Shown here piece by piece: positions 45,722 to 54,967 of a DNA stretch of 64,000 nucleotides (position 1 is the first letter of the stretch; each line of letters opens with the position of its first letter). A model generated the notes under the pieces. That model saw only the letters and a program-made list of their open reading frames with translations, was not told the origin of the DNA and did no database searches. The stretch covers positions 34,425 through 98,424 of the forward strand of contig JAFDZU010000001.1 in the NCBI GenBank assembly GCA_018266765.1, written 5' to 3'. A program made the position numbers and the translations under genes. This stretch comes from Bacteroidota bacterium. Lineage in GTDB: Bacteria > Bacteroidota > Ignavibacteria > Kapaibacteriales > UBA961.

Positions 45722-48484
45722 TTATCTAACAATTAAAAATGGAACTCTAACCGTCTGTGCTCCGAAACTAAACAAAGCAGTATATTTACCAATTGGAGTT
45801 TGAAGACCATTATGTTTGCCATCCCAAGCTACAGTAAATTCGCCGGCTGATGGAACTGTAATCATCGTTTGATATACAGAATTCCCTATTCCATCAAATA
45901 TTCTCAATTTGATTGGCATTGGAGATTGTGAAGTTCCATTAAATATCACATCACCCGAAGAAGGATTAGGATACACGGTAACTGAAGCATTAAAGTCACT
46001 AAATTCTTGAACTCCTATTACTTCGTTTCCGACTCCTTCCATTGGTATTACAAAATCACCTTCATCGGTTTTTATCACAAGATCAGCAGTACATTTGCCT
46101 GTTGATGTTGGTAAAAATGTAATTGGTATATAAATACAGTCTGAAGGTTTTAATAATAATGGTATGCCTTTAAAATTTCCACTGAAGCTAACTGCACAAG
46201 CTCCTTCAATTGTAAGATTCGAGATTAATAAATTATAATCCCCTGAGTTACATATCTTAACTGTGGTATCGAACTTTGTTCCTACAGATGTAGCACCAAA
46301 ATTTGCTTTAATTGCTGTTATACTACCTGAACATCCTTTTCCTAATAAATTTAGTTTTGGTGAGGCAATTGAAGTATTACTTATAAATTCAACAGCAGCT
46401 GTTTTCTGAACTTTAGATGTAGGTTTAAAACGAATAGCAATCGTTCTTTTTTCATTTGGTGTCAGTGTAAAATTACCTCCACCGTTTATTATTGAAAAAT
46501 CACCTGCATCAGCTCCTATTATACTTGTATTCGCAACAATTAATGATTGACCACCGGAACTTAACACAACATTAGTAAGAATAGAATCTTTCGAAGTTCC
46601 TATTTTACTACAACCAAAATCTAATGTGCCAATACTCAATGATAATGCCGCACCTGAAGGAGGTGCTGTTACTTTTACTTTAGCAACTGCCGTTTCACTT
46701 GACCCGCATGGAGATTTAACCACGCATTTGTAATTCCCCGAATCGGTAACTTTTATGCTTGAAATTGTAAGTGTAGGAAGTGTATCTGCCGTTCGAATTA
46801 TACCATTTTTCAGCCATTGATACTTAATTGAAGTTCCGGTAGCACCTGCAAACAACTGCAAAGGTAAACCGGCTTGAATTGTGGTATCAGTTGGTTGGGT
46901 TGTAATCAAAATAGGATCACGTATTTTCAATATTGCCGAAGAACTTGTAGTTGCTAAGTCACAAGAATTTTTTATAATAACGTCATAAACTCCTGCATCA
47001 GAAGCAGTAATATGAGTTAAAGAGAAGTTTTTTCCAACTGCATTTTCTATATTTTTTCCATCCTTACGCCATTGATATGTCAAGTTATTACCGATTGCAT
47101 CAGCAAAGAACTCAATTGTCTGTTCTAAACAAGCAAGAGTATCTCGAGGTTGTTTTGAAACTACCGGAGGAGTTGAAAATCCAAGTTTGATGATATTGCT
47201 AGTTTGAGGGCTCGGGCATTTCCCACTGACCACAACAGTATAAGAACCTGTATCAGCCGGATTAACCGAAGGAATTGAGAGATTTGCAGAAGTTCCTCCA
47301 GTTATTACCGTTCCGTTTTTTTTCCATTGATAGGTTAAATTAGTCCCTGTAGCAATACAACTCAGGGTTACAGGACTTCCCTTACAAACATTTGTATCAT
47401 TTTGGAGTCCTATGATTGAAGGTGGTGTGTTTATTTGAAATATACCATAATTACTCGTTACCGGTGAACATCCCGTAACAACAACATCATAATCTCCTTC
47501 ATTGCTTTGCTGTGCGTTAGTAATGGTATATGAAGTTCCGGTTGCACCGGCAATAGGATTTGTATTTTTTCTCCATTGATATGTATAACCTGGTTGATTA
47601 TCTGTTGTTACAGTATAGGTTACCGACCCGCCAACACATGTAGAATCATGTTTTGGATGAGTTACAATAACCGGTACGGAAAGAATTGAAAAATTTGCAT
47701 CAGAAACATCATTTACAGTCGAATTAGTAGCATCAGAAACACGAACTTTGTAAGTAACTGCACTTGTTTGAGCCGCTGGAACACTATATTGGTAAAAGTT
47801 AGATGATGCAGGAACTGTTCCAATAGTAGTCCAAGTGGTTCCATTACTTGAAAGCTCAATTTTAACATTTCCTGTTACAAAAATCGATGTCCAAGAAATC
47901 AACATTTGCGAATTTTTACAAATCAATTCACCCCCATTTGGTACTGTTACAGTTACTTTGGGGTTTGTTACTGTAACAGTCATTTCTGTCATTGTATTAG
48001 CGGCATCACCATTTACAGTATTATCATCATCCACAGCGCAAGCGGCTACCCTAAGTATATAATTACCTGTAGTAGTTGGAGCTATCCACGAAAATCCGAA
48101 ATTAACTTGACCACCATTTATTGCTTGTGGTCCGTTGTGTGTTATTTCACTATTTGCCTTTTTTGTTCCTGTACCCGAATTAATAGTTCCTACATTTGTT
48201 CCACTTGAATTTTTAACTGAAATATTCACACCTGCTTTAGGAAGACTTGAATGAGCTACTACCGCAGTAAAGGAACGGTTCTCACTTGGCTTCATATAAA
48301 TAGTATTTCCCGAAACATTTTGAATACTTATAGATGTTGCATTACCTTGATCATGACAGGTACAACCAGTGATTGATGCACCTGTTTTCCCGTTTTTATC
48401 AGCAAACATAGTAGCTGAGTTAAGAAAAATTATACTTAAAAAAGTAAGAATAAACAATAACAAAGTATTTATACAATTCTTCAT
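45722..48484 (-). CDS. Secreted Ig-like-repeat protein with T9SS sorting domain
   Basis: Secreted protein of 920 residues. The signal peptide (about 1-28) is followed by a region like the choice-of-anchor V domain, GASITGCTCHDQGNATSISI. Next is a beta-sandwich (VTVPNGGELICKNSQMLISW), then four Ig-like repeats, each with YQWRKN, YQWKKNG or YQWLKNG (about 270-610). One or two ASH/choice-of-anchor-D-type domains (LDFGCSKIGTSKDSILTN, FGATSVGTKFDTTVKICNSG) come before the C-terminal Por sorting domain (VTVYPNPSSGDVIF to YTALFSFGAQTVRVPFLIVR). It is probably a surface adhesin-like protein; the ligand is unknown. It has its own terminator. Confidence 0.86.
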   Translation of the reverse strand: MKNCINTLLLFILTFLSIIFLNSATMFADKNGKTGASITGCTCHDQGNATSISIQNVSGNTIYMKPSENRSFTAVVAHSSLPKAGVNISVKNSSGTNVGTINSGTGTKKANSEITHNGPQAINGGQVNFGFSWIAPTTTGNYILRVAACAVDDDNTVNGDAANTMTEMTVTVTNPKVTVTVPNGGELICKNSQMLISWTSIFVTGNVKIELSSNGTTWTTIGTVPASSNFYQYSVPAAQTSAVTYKVRVSDATNSTVNDVSDANFSILSVPVIVTHPKHDSTCVGGSVTYTVTTDNQPGYTYQWRKNTNPIAGATGTSYTITNAQQSNEGDYDVVVTGCSPVTSNYGIFQINTPPSIIGLQNDTNVCKGSPVTLSCIATGTNLTYQWKKNGTVITGGTSANLSIPSVNPADTGSYTVVVSGKCPSPQTSNIIKLGFSTPPVVSKQPRDTLACLEQTIEFFADAIGNNLTYQWRKDGKNIENAVGKNFSLTHITASDAGVYDVIIKNSCDLATTSSSAILKIRDPILITTQPTDTTIQAGLPLQLFAGATGTSIKYQWLKNGIIRTADTLPTLTISSIKVTDSGNYKCVVKSPCGSSETAVAKVKVTAPPSGAALSLSIGTLDFGCSKIGTSKDSILTNVVLSSGGQSLIVANTSIIGADAGDFSIINGGGNFTLTPNEKRTIAIRFKPTSKVQKTAAVEFISNTSIASPKLNLLGKGCSGSITAIKANFGATSVGTKFDTTVKICNSGDYNLLISNLTIEGACAVSFSGNFKGIPLLLKPSDCIYIPITFLPTSTGKCTADLVIKTDEGDFVIPMEGVGNEVIGVQEFSDFNASVTVYPNPSSGDVIFNGTSQSPMPIKLRIFDGIGNSVYQTMITVPSAGEFTVAWDGKHNGLQTPIGKYTALFSFGAQTVRVPFLIVR

Positions 48485-48809
48485 GGAAGAACGCCCCTAA
48501 TTGATATATAAATTAACAATAATCTGCAAAAGTAAGTAGTTGATTGTATTCTACCAACTAATTTCTTTTGACAGTTCTTTTTACTCAATAATTTATAATG
48601 AGATTTCCATCTAAATTTGATTTTTTCTTAGAGTAATTGTAACTTCTAAAAAAATTTTACAACATATTGTAAAATGAGAAGTAATGCTAAATGCTCAAAA
48701 TTTTTGAATAGTAGGTTTATTAACAATCCAAGATTGTGTATTTTGCAGTGTTTTTAAGAATAATTTCTGACAAATCAGAACTATTGTTATTATTTTTCAA
48801 ACTTAGATA
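48485..48809. promoter_or_regulatory. Divergent intergenic region with a strong hairpin
   Basis: These 325 AT-rich bases hold no gene that I can see and must contain promoters for both flanking genes. The one clear structure is at 48642-48682: ATTTTACAA and TTGTAAAAT form a 9-base-pair stem around CATA, within an outer ACTTCT/AGAAGT pairing. No T-tract follows on the plus strand, so an operator or RNA structure is more likely than a terminator. Confidence 0.5.
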
Positions 48810-49889
48810 GTGAACTACTCTCTTCCTAATCTTATAAGTTTTCTAAGGGTTCTACTGGCACCACTTTTTTTTATGCTGATTTGCTCAAATAATGAGAGTG
48901 AAATTAGGATAGCAGTCGCTGTTTTTATCATTGGTGCATTAACTGATTATTTCGATGGATGGCTCGCACGAAGAAGAAAAGAAGTTTCAGCTTTTGGTGC
49001 TTTTTTTGATCCACTTGCAGACAAAGTTTTTACTGCGACTGCTTTTGTTGCTTTAGCTGTTATAGATATTCTTCCTTTTTGGATGGTGTTTATTGTAATC
49101 GCACGCGATATAGGGACTACTTTACTTAGAGTCTATGCAGATTCATTAGATCGTTCTATAATCACATCGCGAAATGCTAAGGTCAAAACCTTCTTGCAAA
49201 TGGCATTTATTGTCTATGTTCTTCTATTAATATGGTTTAAGTATTTTGATGGTATTCCAATCTTAAAAGATACTTCCATCTGGTTATTGACATCAAATTT
49301 TACTTATTTTATGATGCTTGTACTCACAATTCATACTGTTTGGACGAGTATTGACTATTTAATAAATAATGGATATCTTGTTCGGTATTTTTGGAAAAAT
49401 GATGCTGCTAATTTTACCAGAATAGCTTTTGTAAGTATTTTCGGTGTTGGTTTTTTACCAAGAATGCCAGGTACATTTGGGAGTGCAGTTGCTTTGCTAA
49501 TCCTTCTGACACCTATGAGTTCAATGATGATTATTTTGCTATCAATAATTACAACTATTATAGGGCTATTTGTTATTGGGCCGGTAGAAAAGCGGCATGG
49601 TAGCGACCCACATTGCGTTGTCATTGATGAAGCTATAGGTATGTGGCTTATTCTTTCAGTTCCAATGATTCCGCATTCGTGGTTTTGGGTACTAATAGGT
49701 TTTGGGTTATTTCGATTATTTGATATTTGGAAACCTTTTCCAATTCGTTGGCTTAATGTACAAGAAGGAGCGTTTTGGGTTATCGCTGATGATATTCTCG
49801 CTGCTATTTATACAATAATACTATTATTACTTTTTCAATTTACTTTGAATGTTTCACCACTTGTTTGGGGTTATATGCATCAACTGTAA
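48810..49889 (+). CDS. Fused phosphatidylglycerophosphate synthase / phosphatidylglycerophosphatase A
   Basis: Membrane protein of 359 residues joining two consecutive steps of phosphatidylglycerol synthesis. Residues 1 to about 190 form a PgsA-type CDP-alcohol phosphatidyltransferase, with Asp49, Gly50, Ala53, Arg54, Gly63, Asp67 and Asp71 in exact family spacing. Residues about 200-355 form PgpA, with FGVGFLPRMPGTFGSAVALL near 211 and PHCVVIDEAIGMWL. Both halves keep their key acidic residues. The start is GTG at 48810. A second, separate PgsA is at 1226-1750. The fusion is read directly from one open frame without interruption. Confidence 0.88.
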   Translation: MNYSLPNLISFLRVLLAPLFFMLICSNNESEIRIAVAVFIIGALTDYFDGWLARRRKEVSAFGAFFDPLADKVFTATAFVALAVIDILPFWMVFIVIARDIGTTLLRVYADSLDRSIITSRNAKVKTFLQMAFIVYVLLLIWFKYFDGIPILKDTSIWLLTSNFTYFMMLVLTIHTVWTSIDYLINNGYLVRYFWKNDAANFTRIAFVSIFGVGFLPRMPGTFGSAVALLILLTPMSSMMIILLSIITTIIGLFVIGPVEKRHGSDPHCVVIDEAIGMWLILSVPMIPHSWFWVLIGFGLFRLFDIWKPFPIRWLNVQEGAFWVIADDILAAIYTIILLLLFQFTLNVSPLVWGYMHQL

Positions 49890-49890
49890 A

Positions 49891-50571
49891 CTAAATCTGA
49901 TAGCTAACTTTCAATTCTTCAATCATCTTCACTCCACTACTTGTTCCTATTCGATCTGCTCCTGCCTTTAATAATTTGAGAGCAAACTCAGCATCTCTAA
50001 TACCACCGGAAGCTTTTACTTTAGTTTTCGCACCAATGTTTGCTCTTAATAATTCAATATCATCAATGGTAGCACCTCCGGTTGAAAAGCCGGTTGAAGT
50101 TTTAATAAAATCAGCCCCTACTTCTGTTATAATAGCACACGCAGCAAGTTTTTGAGAATGATTTAATAAACATGTTTCGATAATTACCTTTGTCGTAACT
50201 TTTTTTACGGCAGCAACTGAGAGAATAGTTGATAAATCATCTACAACTGCACTAATTTCACCCGAAACTAATGAACCTATTGAGAGAACGATATCAAGTT
50301 CTTCTGCTCCGTTTGTAATTGCATTAGAAGCTTCCAATACTTTAATTCTTGTGGTTGTGGCACCCAATGGGAAACCTATAACAGTACACACTTTAACATT
50401 AGTACCCTTCAGTAATGTTGAAACAAAGTCTACAAAACAAGGATTAATGCAAACACTTGCAAATCCATAAGCAATGGCTTCATTGCAAACCGTTTCTATC
50501 ATTGAGGTTGTAGCATCTGGTTTCAGAATGGTGTGGTCAATAGCAGATGCAAGTTGTTCTATTATTGTCAT
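49891..50571 (-). CDS. deoC: Deoxyribose-phosphate aldolase
   Basis: Cleaves 2-deoxyribose 5-phosphate to glyceraldehyde 3-phosphate and acetaldehyde in nucleoside salvage. The 226-residue class I aldolase has the Schiff-base lysine in ADFIKTSTGFSTGGAT and the second active-site lysine in TKVKASGGIRD, with IDHTILKPDAT at the start and CTVIGFPLGATT. The stop codon lies one base past the end of the convergent pgsA-pgpA gene. No other deo genes are in the window. Confidence 0.95.
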   Translation of the reverse strand: MTIIEQLASAIDHTILKPDATTSMIETVCNEAIAYGFASVCINPCFVDFVSTLLKGTNVKVCTVIGFPLGATTTRIKVLEASNAITNGAEELDIVLSIGSLVSGEISAVVDDLSTILSVAAVKKVTTKVIIETCLLNHSQKLAACAIITEVGADFIKTSTGFSTGGATIDDIELLRANIGAKTKVKASGGIRDAEFALKLLKAGADRIGTSSGVKMIEELKVSYQI

Positions 50572-50711
50572 AATAAAATAAATTAGAAATATTGAGCATA
50601 ATAAAAATTATCTCACTAAATTACAAAGAAAATATGAACAAATATTTTAGTAATTTAGTATGTATTTAAATATATAATTAAAACTCTTTTCTAAATATAA
50701 AAATTACTCTC

Positions 50712-52460
50712 ATGAAGTTACTCTATTTCGTTCCTTTTTTACTTGTAATCTTGAATGGTTGCTCGTCAAAACCTGACTCAAATTTAATGCTTTCACAGCT
50801 TTTCAATGATTATAAGGAATATAGTATGCGGAATTTCCCTGAGGGAGCAACGTATGACGGCGACCACCGTTATGATGATAAATTGACCGACCTTTCCGAG
50901 AGTGGTGTGAGTTCTCGATTAGATTCTATTCGTACTTTCAGGAAGCGAATCAAAGAAATTGATACATCTATGTTAAATTCTGAGAATAAAGTAAATTACA
51001 AACTTGTTTCTGATATGTTAGAAGAAATAATTACCGGTGAAAAATTCCATAATTATTTAATTCCCCTAACCCAACAAGATGGAATTCACATCGCATTTCC
51101 CCAGATTATAGAATCACAATTACTAAAATCACCTTCAGATTATTCCCGATATTTTGCCCGCCTTAAAGAATTTGACAAGCAAGTATCTGATGTTATAGTA
51201 AACATGAAAAAAGGAATGAAGCTAAAAGTAGTTCCACCAAAATTTTCAATGGAACAAGTACTTACTCAAATTAAAACCATTAAAAATACTCCAACTGACA
51301 GCATACCATTTATGCAACCTATTCATACAATTGATTCAAATTGGAAATCTGAAGATAAATTAAAAATTGTAAGTGAATTAACTTCAATTATTAATACTCA
51401 TATTAAGCCATCATATCAAAGATTGTATGATTTTATACGTAATGAATATTTACCCAACTGCCGAACAGACGATGGTGTTTGGTCATTACCTGATGGAGTC
51501 GAACGATATAAATTTGATATTAAACATGAAACAACTACCAAAATGAATGCATATGAAATATTCAATCTTGGTATGAGTGAAGTGCAAAGAATTCAAACAC
51601 AAATGGAACAACTCAAGCAACAAATTGGGTTTAAAGGAACACTCCAAGAATTTAACAAGTATCTCTTGACTGACTCTGCGTTTTGGTATTCTGATAAACA
51701 AAAAATGCTCGAAGATTTTACAGAAATTCTCCATACTATGGATTCAAAATTACCATCGCTGTTCGGACGACTTCCTAAAGCACCCTATTCACTGAAAGAA
51801 ATGGAGACATATCGCGCAAAATCAGCTCCTCAAGCATATTATTATTCTGCTCCGGAAGACCGTTCTCGCCCGGGATATTTTTATGTGAATACTTATGATT
51901 TGCCTTCTCGTCCAAAATTTACAATGACTGCTCTCGCTCTCCATGAAGCAGTTCCGGGGCATCATTTGCAAATCTCTATCGCACAAGAATTAAAGTCATT
52001 ACCGTGGGTCCGTAGACAAATGGGTTTCACAGCGTTTGTGGAAGGTTGGGCTTTATATGCTGAAAGTTTGGGATATGAAACTGGAATGTATGATGACTTA
52101 TATCAACGATACGGAGCACTTACCTTTGAAATGTGGCGAGCATGCCGTTTGGTTGTGGACGCCGGGATTCATTCCAAACATTGGACTCGTGAACAAGCGG
52201 TTCAGTTTATGTTGACTCACGCTTCTAATTCCGAACTTGACACACGAAGTGAAGTTGATAGATACATCGTCTGGCCGGGACAGGCACTCGCTTATAAAAT
52301 TGGTGAACTTAAGATTAAATCTCTCCGTAAAAAAGCCGAATCCGAACTTGGTAATAAATTCAATCTTAAAAATTTCCATGATGCAATTTTAGAAAATGGA
52401 GCTATTCCGCTTGACATTCTAACAAACAACATAAACAGATGGATACTGGCCCAGAAGTAA
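50712..52460 (+). CDS. DUF885-family putative metallopeptidase lipoprotein
   Basis: Protein of 582 residues. A lipoprotein signal peptide ends in LNGC with Cys17 as lipid anchor. The rest is the DUF885 family, with the zinc-peptidase-like motif LHEAVPGHHLQ near residue 414 followed by FVEGWALYAESLGYE and EVDRYIVWPGQALAYKIGELK. DUF885 proteins are placed with thermolysin-fold or M3-like peptidases, but few have been tested. It is probably anchored in the periplasm or at the outer membrane. It converges with the transglycosylase gene, 13 bases apart. Confidence 0.85.
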   Translation: MKLLYFVPFLLVILNGCSSKPDSNLMLSQLFNDYKEYSMRNFPEGATYDGDHRYDDKLTDLSESGVSSRLDSIRTFRKRIKEIDTSMLNSENKVNYKLVSDMLEEIITGEKFHNYLIPLTQQDGIHIAFPQIIESQLLKSPSDYSRYFARLKEFDKQVSDVIVNMKKGMKLKVVPPKFSMEQVLTQIKTIKNTPTDSIPFMQPIHTIDSNWKSEDKLKIVSELTSIINTHIKPSYQRLYDFIRNEYLPNCRTDDGVWSLPDGVERYKFDIKHETTTKMNAYEIFNLGMSEVQRIQTQMEQLKQQIGFKGTLQEFNKYLLTDSAFWYSDKQKMLEDFTEILHTMDSKLPSLFGRLPKAPYSLKEMETYRAKSAPQAYYYSAPEDRSRPGYFYVNTYDLPSRPKFTMTALALHEAVPGHHLQISIAQELKSLPWVRRQMGFTAFVEGWALYAESLGYETGMYDDLYQRYGALTFEMWRACRLVVDAGIHSKHWTREQAVQFMLTHASNSELDTRSEVDRYIVWPGQALAYKIGELKIKSLRKKAESELGNKFNLKNFHDAILENGAIPLDILTNNINRWILAQK

Positions 52461-52473
52461 TATTTCCCTAAAA

Positions 52474-53385
52474 TTAGTTAGGTATTGCAATTTGATATAC
52501 TCCTCCCTTGGGTGAAGGAAGATTACGCTTCAAAATCCAAGGATTGAGTAGTTTTACATCTTTATAGTTTGTGCCGTGCTCTTCAGCCCATTTCGCAATG
52601 TCTGGGATTGAAGTTTTCCATTGTACTACCCTTACTTTATCTGGTTGGTAACGGTCTTTTGGGTCAATAGTAATTCCATAATAATCAGCGTTTTCGATTA
52701 TTTCTTTAATAACAGCAATTCTTAAAATATACCTTGAAGTTTCTTCATTAAGATACAAATCATAGAAACTATTTTTATCTTGAAATTCGAGGTTAGTTCC
52801 TAAGTTTTCGTGCCCCATGTTATACCCAGCCGCTGCAAGTGTCCAGCTTTGTTTTTGATTATAACCACTTTTTAAATACGCAATTGCTGCTTTTGTACTT
52901 TTTTCGGGATTACGACGTTCATCTACATAATCATCTATTTGCAATCCCATGTGCCTTCCAGTAGTAGCAATAAATTGCCAAATACCAACAGCATCTTTCG
53001 ATGATCTTGCCATAAATAATGCGCTTTCGGCTATAGCCAAATATTTCAAATCTTCAGGAGCTTTTTCTTCTTTGATTATTTGCTCAAACATTGGAAAATA
53101 TCTTCCTGAACGCTTTATATATAAAATTAATTGACCGGGTGATTGTAAGTTTAAATAAAATTCACGTTCAGCTCTTTCACGAACTTCAGGAATTTCTAAC
53201 GGAACTCGCTCTCCGCAAAAAGAAAGTTGGTCTGGAAATTTTAAGGATGACATATATTTGGCAAAGTTGCCTTCATTAGGTGAAGTGACTGCAGGTACTT
53301 GTTTAACTGCTTTTGAAGGTTCAGTACAAGAAACAAACTGAATATTGACGAGTGTTATAAATACAAATGAGATAAAGTATTTCAT
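52474..53385 (-). CDS. Lytic transglycosylase (SLT/GH23 domain), probable lipoprotein
   Basis: Cleaves peptidoglycan between MurNAc and GlcNAc. The 303-residue protein has a signal ending near Cys20 (FVSC), a possible lipobox. The SLT domain (about 95-220) has the catalytic Glu120 in LAIAESALF, then DAVGIWQFIATTGRHMGL and WTLAAAGYNMG. The C-terminal 60 residues (PDIAKWAEEHGTNYKDVKLLNPW) look like a LysM or MltD-type wall-binding module. It is the last gene of a minus-strand run after lptB and a second ABC ATPase, starting 6 bases after the latter's stop codon. Confidence 0.9.
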   Translation of the reverse strand: MKYFISFVFITLVNIQFVSCTEPSKAVKQVPAVTSPNEGNFAKYMSSLKFPDQLSFCGERVPLEIPEVRERAEREFYLNLQSPGQLILYIKRSGRYFPMFEQIIKEEKAPEDLKYLAIAESALFMARSSKDAVGIWQFIATTGRHMGLQIDDYVDERRNPEKSTKAAIAYLKSGYNQKQSWTLAAAGYNMGHENLGTNLEFQDKNSFYDLYLNEETSRYILRIAVIKEIIENADYYGITIDPKDRYQPDKVRVVQWKTSIPDIAKWAEEHGTNYKDVKLLNPWILKRNLPSPKGGVYQIAIPN

Positions 53386-53391
53386 TATTTT

Positions 53392-54063
53392 TTACCAAGA
53401 TTTTTTTAGAAAAACAGTGTTGTGACACATTGAACTTTCACGCTCTTCGTTTGTTGCTAGAATTACTCCTCCACCTAATTCAACATGTTGTTCTACCATA
53501 CTAAAAACAGCTTTAGCACCATTTGAATCAATATTAGCCGAAGGTTCATCCAAAATCAAAATAGGAGGTCTATGTTGCAATGCCAGAACATATTTAAGTC
53601 GCTGTTTCATTCCTGAAGAAAATGAACTTATAAAATCATTCCGACGTTTTAAAAGAGCAAAATGTTCTAACAAATAAGTGCAATAGCCTTCCTCAAATTT
53701 TATGCCGCGAAGTTTCGATGCGAGCTCTAAATGTTCCCAAGCTGAGAATTCTTCATAAAGATTAAGATAAGGAGCAACGAGACCGATAGATGAATGAAAT
53801 TGCTCACGGTCAATGTGTTTTGAGTTAATGATAAGTGTTATTTCCCCTTTCGATGGAGATAATACACCACAAAGCATACGTACTAGAGTTGATTTTCCGG
53901 CTCCGTTTTCACCTGTTATTCCAATTATCTGTCCATTTGTTACTTCAAAATCAATATTAGAAAACACATGAAGTCCTATAGAATAACTTTTTGCAATCTT
54001 ATTTGCAGACAAAGAAAAGGTAGAACAATTATTCTTTGTACCTTGCTTATGTTCATTTGTCAT
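53392..54063 (-). CDS. ABC transporter ATP-binding protein (CcmA-like)
   Basis: Small ATPase of 223 residues: Walker A GITGENGAGKSTLVRML, signature FSSGMKQRLKYVLAL, Walker B ILILDEPSANID. The relaxed signature SSGMKQR is of the kind seen in CcmA/drug-exporter type ATPases. Its ATG overlaps the lptB stop (ATGA), so the two are coupled. No permease gene adjoins. The gene lies between lptB and a cell-wall hydrolase. It could pair with a heme, lipid or drug exporter elsewhere; the cargo is unknown. Confidence 0.82.
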   Translation of the reverse strand: MTNEHKQGTKNNCSTFSLSANKIAKSYSIGLHVFSNIDFEVTNGQIIGITGENGAGKSTLVRMLCGVLSPSKGEITLIINSKHIDREQFHSSIGLVAPYLNLYEEFSAWEHLELASKLRGIKFEEGYCTYLLEHFALLKRRNDFISSFSSGMKQRLKYVLALQHRPPILILDEPSANIDSNGAKAVFSMVEQHVELGGGVILATNEERESSMCHNTVFLKKSW

Positions 54064-54794
54064 TCGTATCTTTCTAATTTGAAAGTTTCACCTAAATATC
54101 GCTTTCGAACTTCCTCATTCGAGGCAATTTCCTCAGTTGAACCGGAATAAAAAATTGTTCCATCAATTAAAATATACGCTCTGTCGGTTATTGAAAGAGT
54201 TTCATGAACATTATGATCGGTTATTAAAACGCCGATTCCTCTGTCTTTTAATCTACGAACAAGCACCATAATTTCTTCCACAGTAATTGGGTCAATTCCG
54301 GCAAACGGCTCATCAAGTAAAATAAATTTAGGATTTGAAGCCAACGCACGGGCTATTTCACAGCGTCGCCGTTCTCCGCCTGATAACATATATCCCATAC
54401 TTTTACGAATATGTGTAATACGATAATCTTCTAATAATTGCTCCATTTTTTCTTTGCGTTGCTTACGATTGAAAGCTTGGAGTTGGAGAATTGCCATTAT
54501 ATTATCTTCTACGGAGAGCTTGCGAAAGATAGAAGTTTCTTGCGGTAAATAACTCATTCCCAATCGGGCACGTTTATACATAGCTTTGGGTGTTATATCT
54601 TTAGAATCCATGAATATACGTCCGCTTGTCGGTTTTACCATTCCTGTTATCATATAAAAGGATGTAGTCTTCCCTGCTCCGTTTGGGCCAAGCAATCCAA
54701 CGACTTCCCCTTCCGAAACAGATACGGTAACACCTTTGACAACAGTACGTTGCCCGTATTGTTTTACGATATTTTCTGCATGAATTGTACTCAT
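54060..54794 (-). CDS. lptB: Lipopolysaccharide export ATP-binding protein LptB
   Basis: ATPase of the LptB2FG complex that extracts lipopolysaccharide from the inner membrane. The 244-residue protein has Walker A GLLGPNGAGKTTSFYMI near residue 34, the LptB-type Q-loop region SYLPQETSIFRKLSVEDNI, signature LSGGERRRCEIARAL, Walker B FILLDEPFAGIDP, and ITDHNVHETLSITDRAYI. These are the family hallmarks. lptC, lptA and rpoN, common neighbours, are absent here. The presence of LptB indicates an outer membrane with LPS. Confidence 0.94.
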   Translation of the reverse strand: MSTIHAENIVKQYGQRTVVKGVTVSVSEGEVVGLLGPNGAGKTTSFYMITGMVKPTSGRIFMDSKDITPKAMYKRARLGMSYLPQETSIFRKLSVEDNIMAILQLQAFNRKQRKEKMEQLLEDYRITHIRKSMGYMLSGGERRRCEIARALASNPKFILLDEPFAGIDPITVEEIMVLVRRLKDRGIGVLITDHNVHETLSITDRAYILIDGTIFYSGSTEEIASNEEVRKRYLGETFKLERYE

Positions 54795-54967
54795 ACCTAT
54801 TGTAGTGATTTGAAATAAATGATTTAAAATTATTTTCTATTCTCAACAAAAGAAACTGCCAATTAAATTACTATGTTTGGTGTATTTTTGTAATGCAAAC
54901 TTATCAAAAGATTAGCAAAAAATAGCTATGTACCAATGTAATATCTCTATGAAAGTTATTTGTTTCT

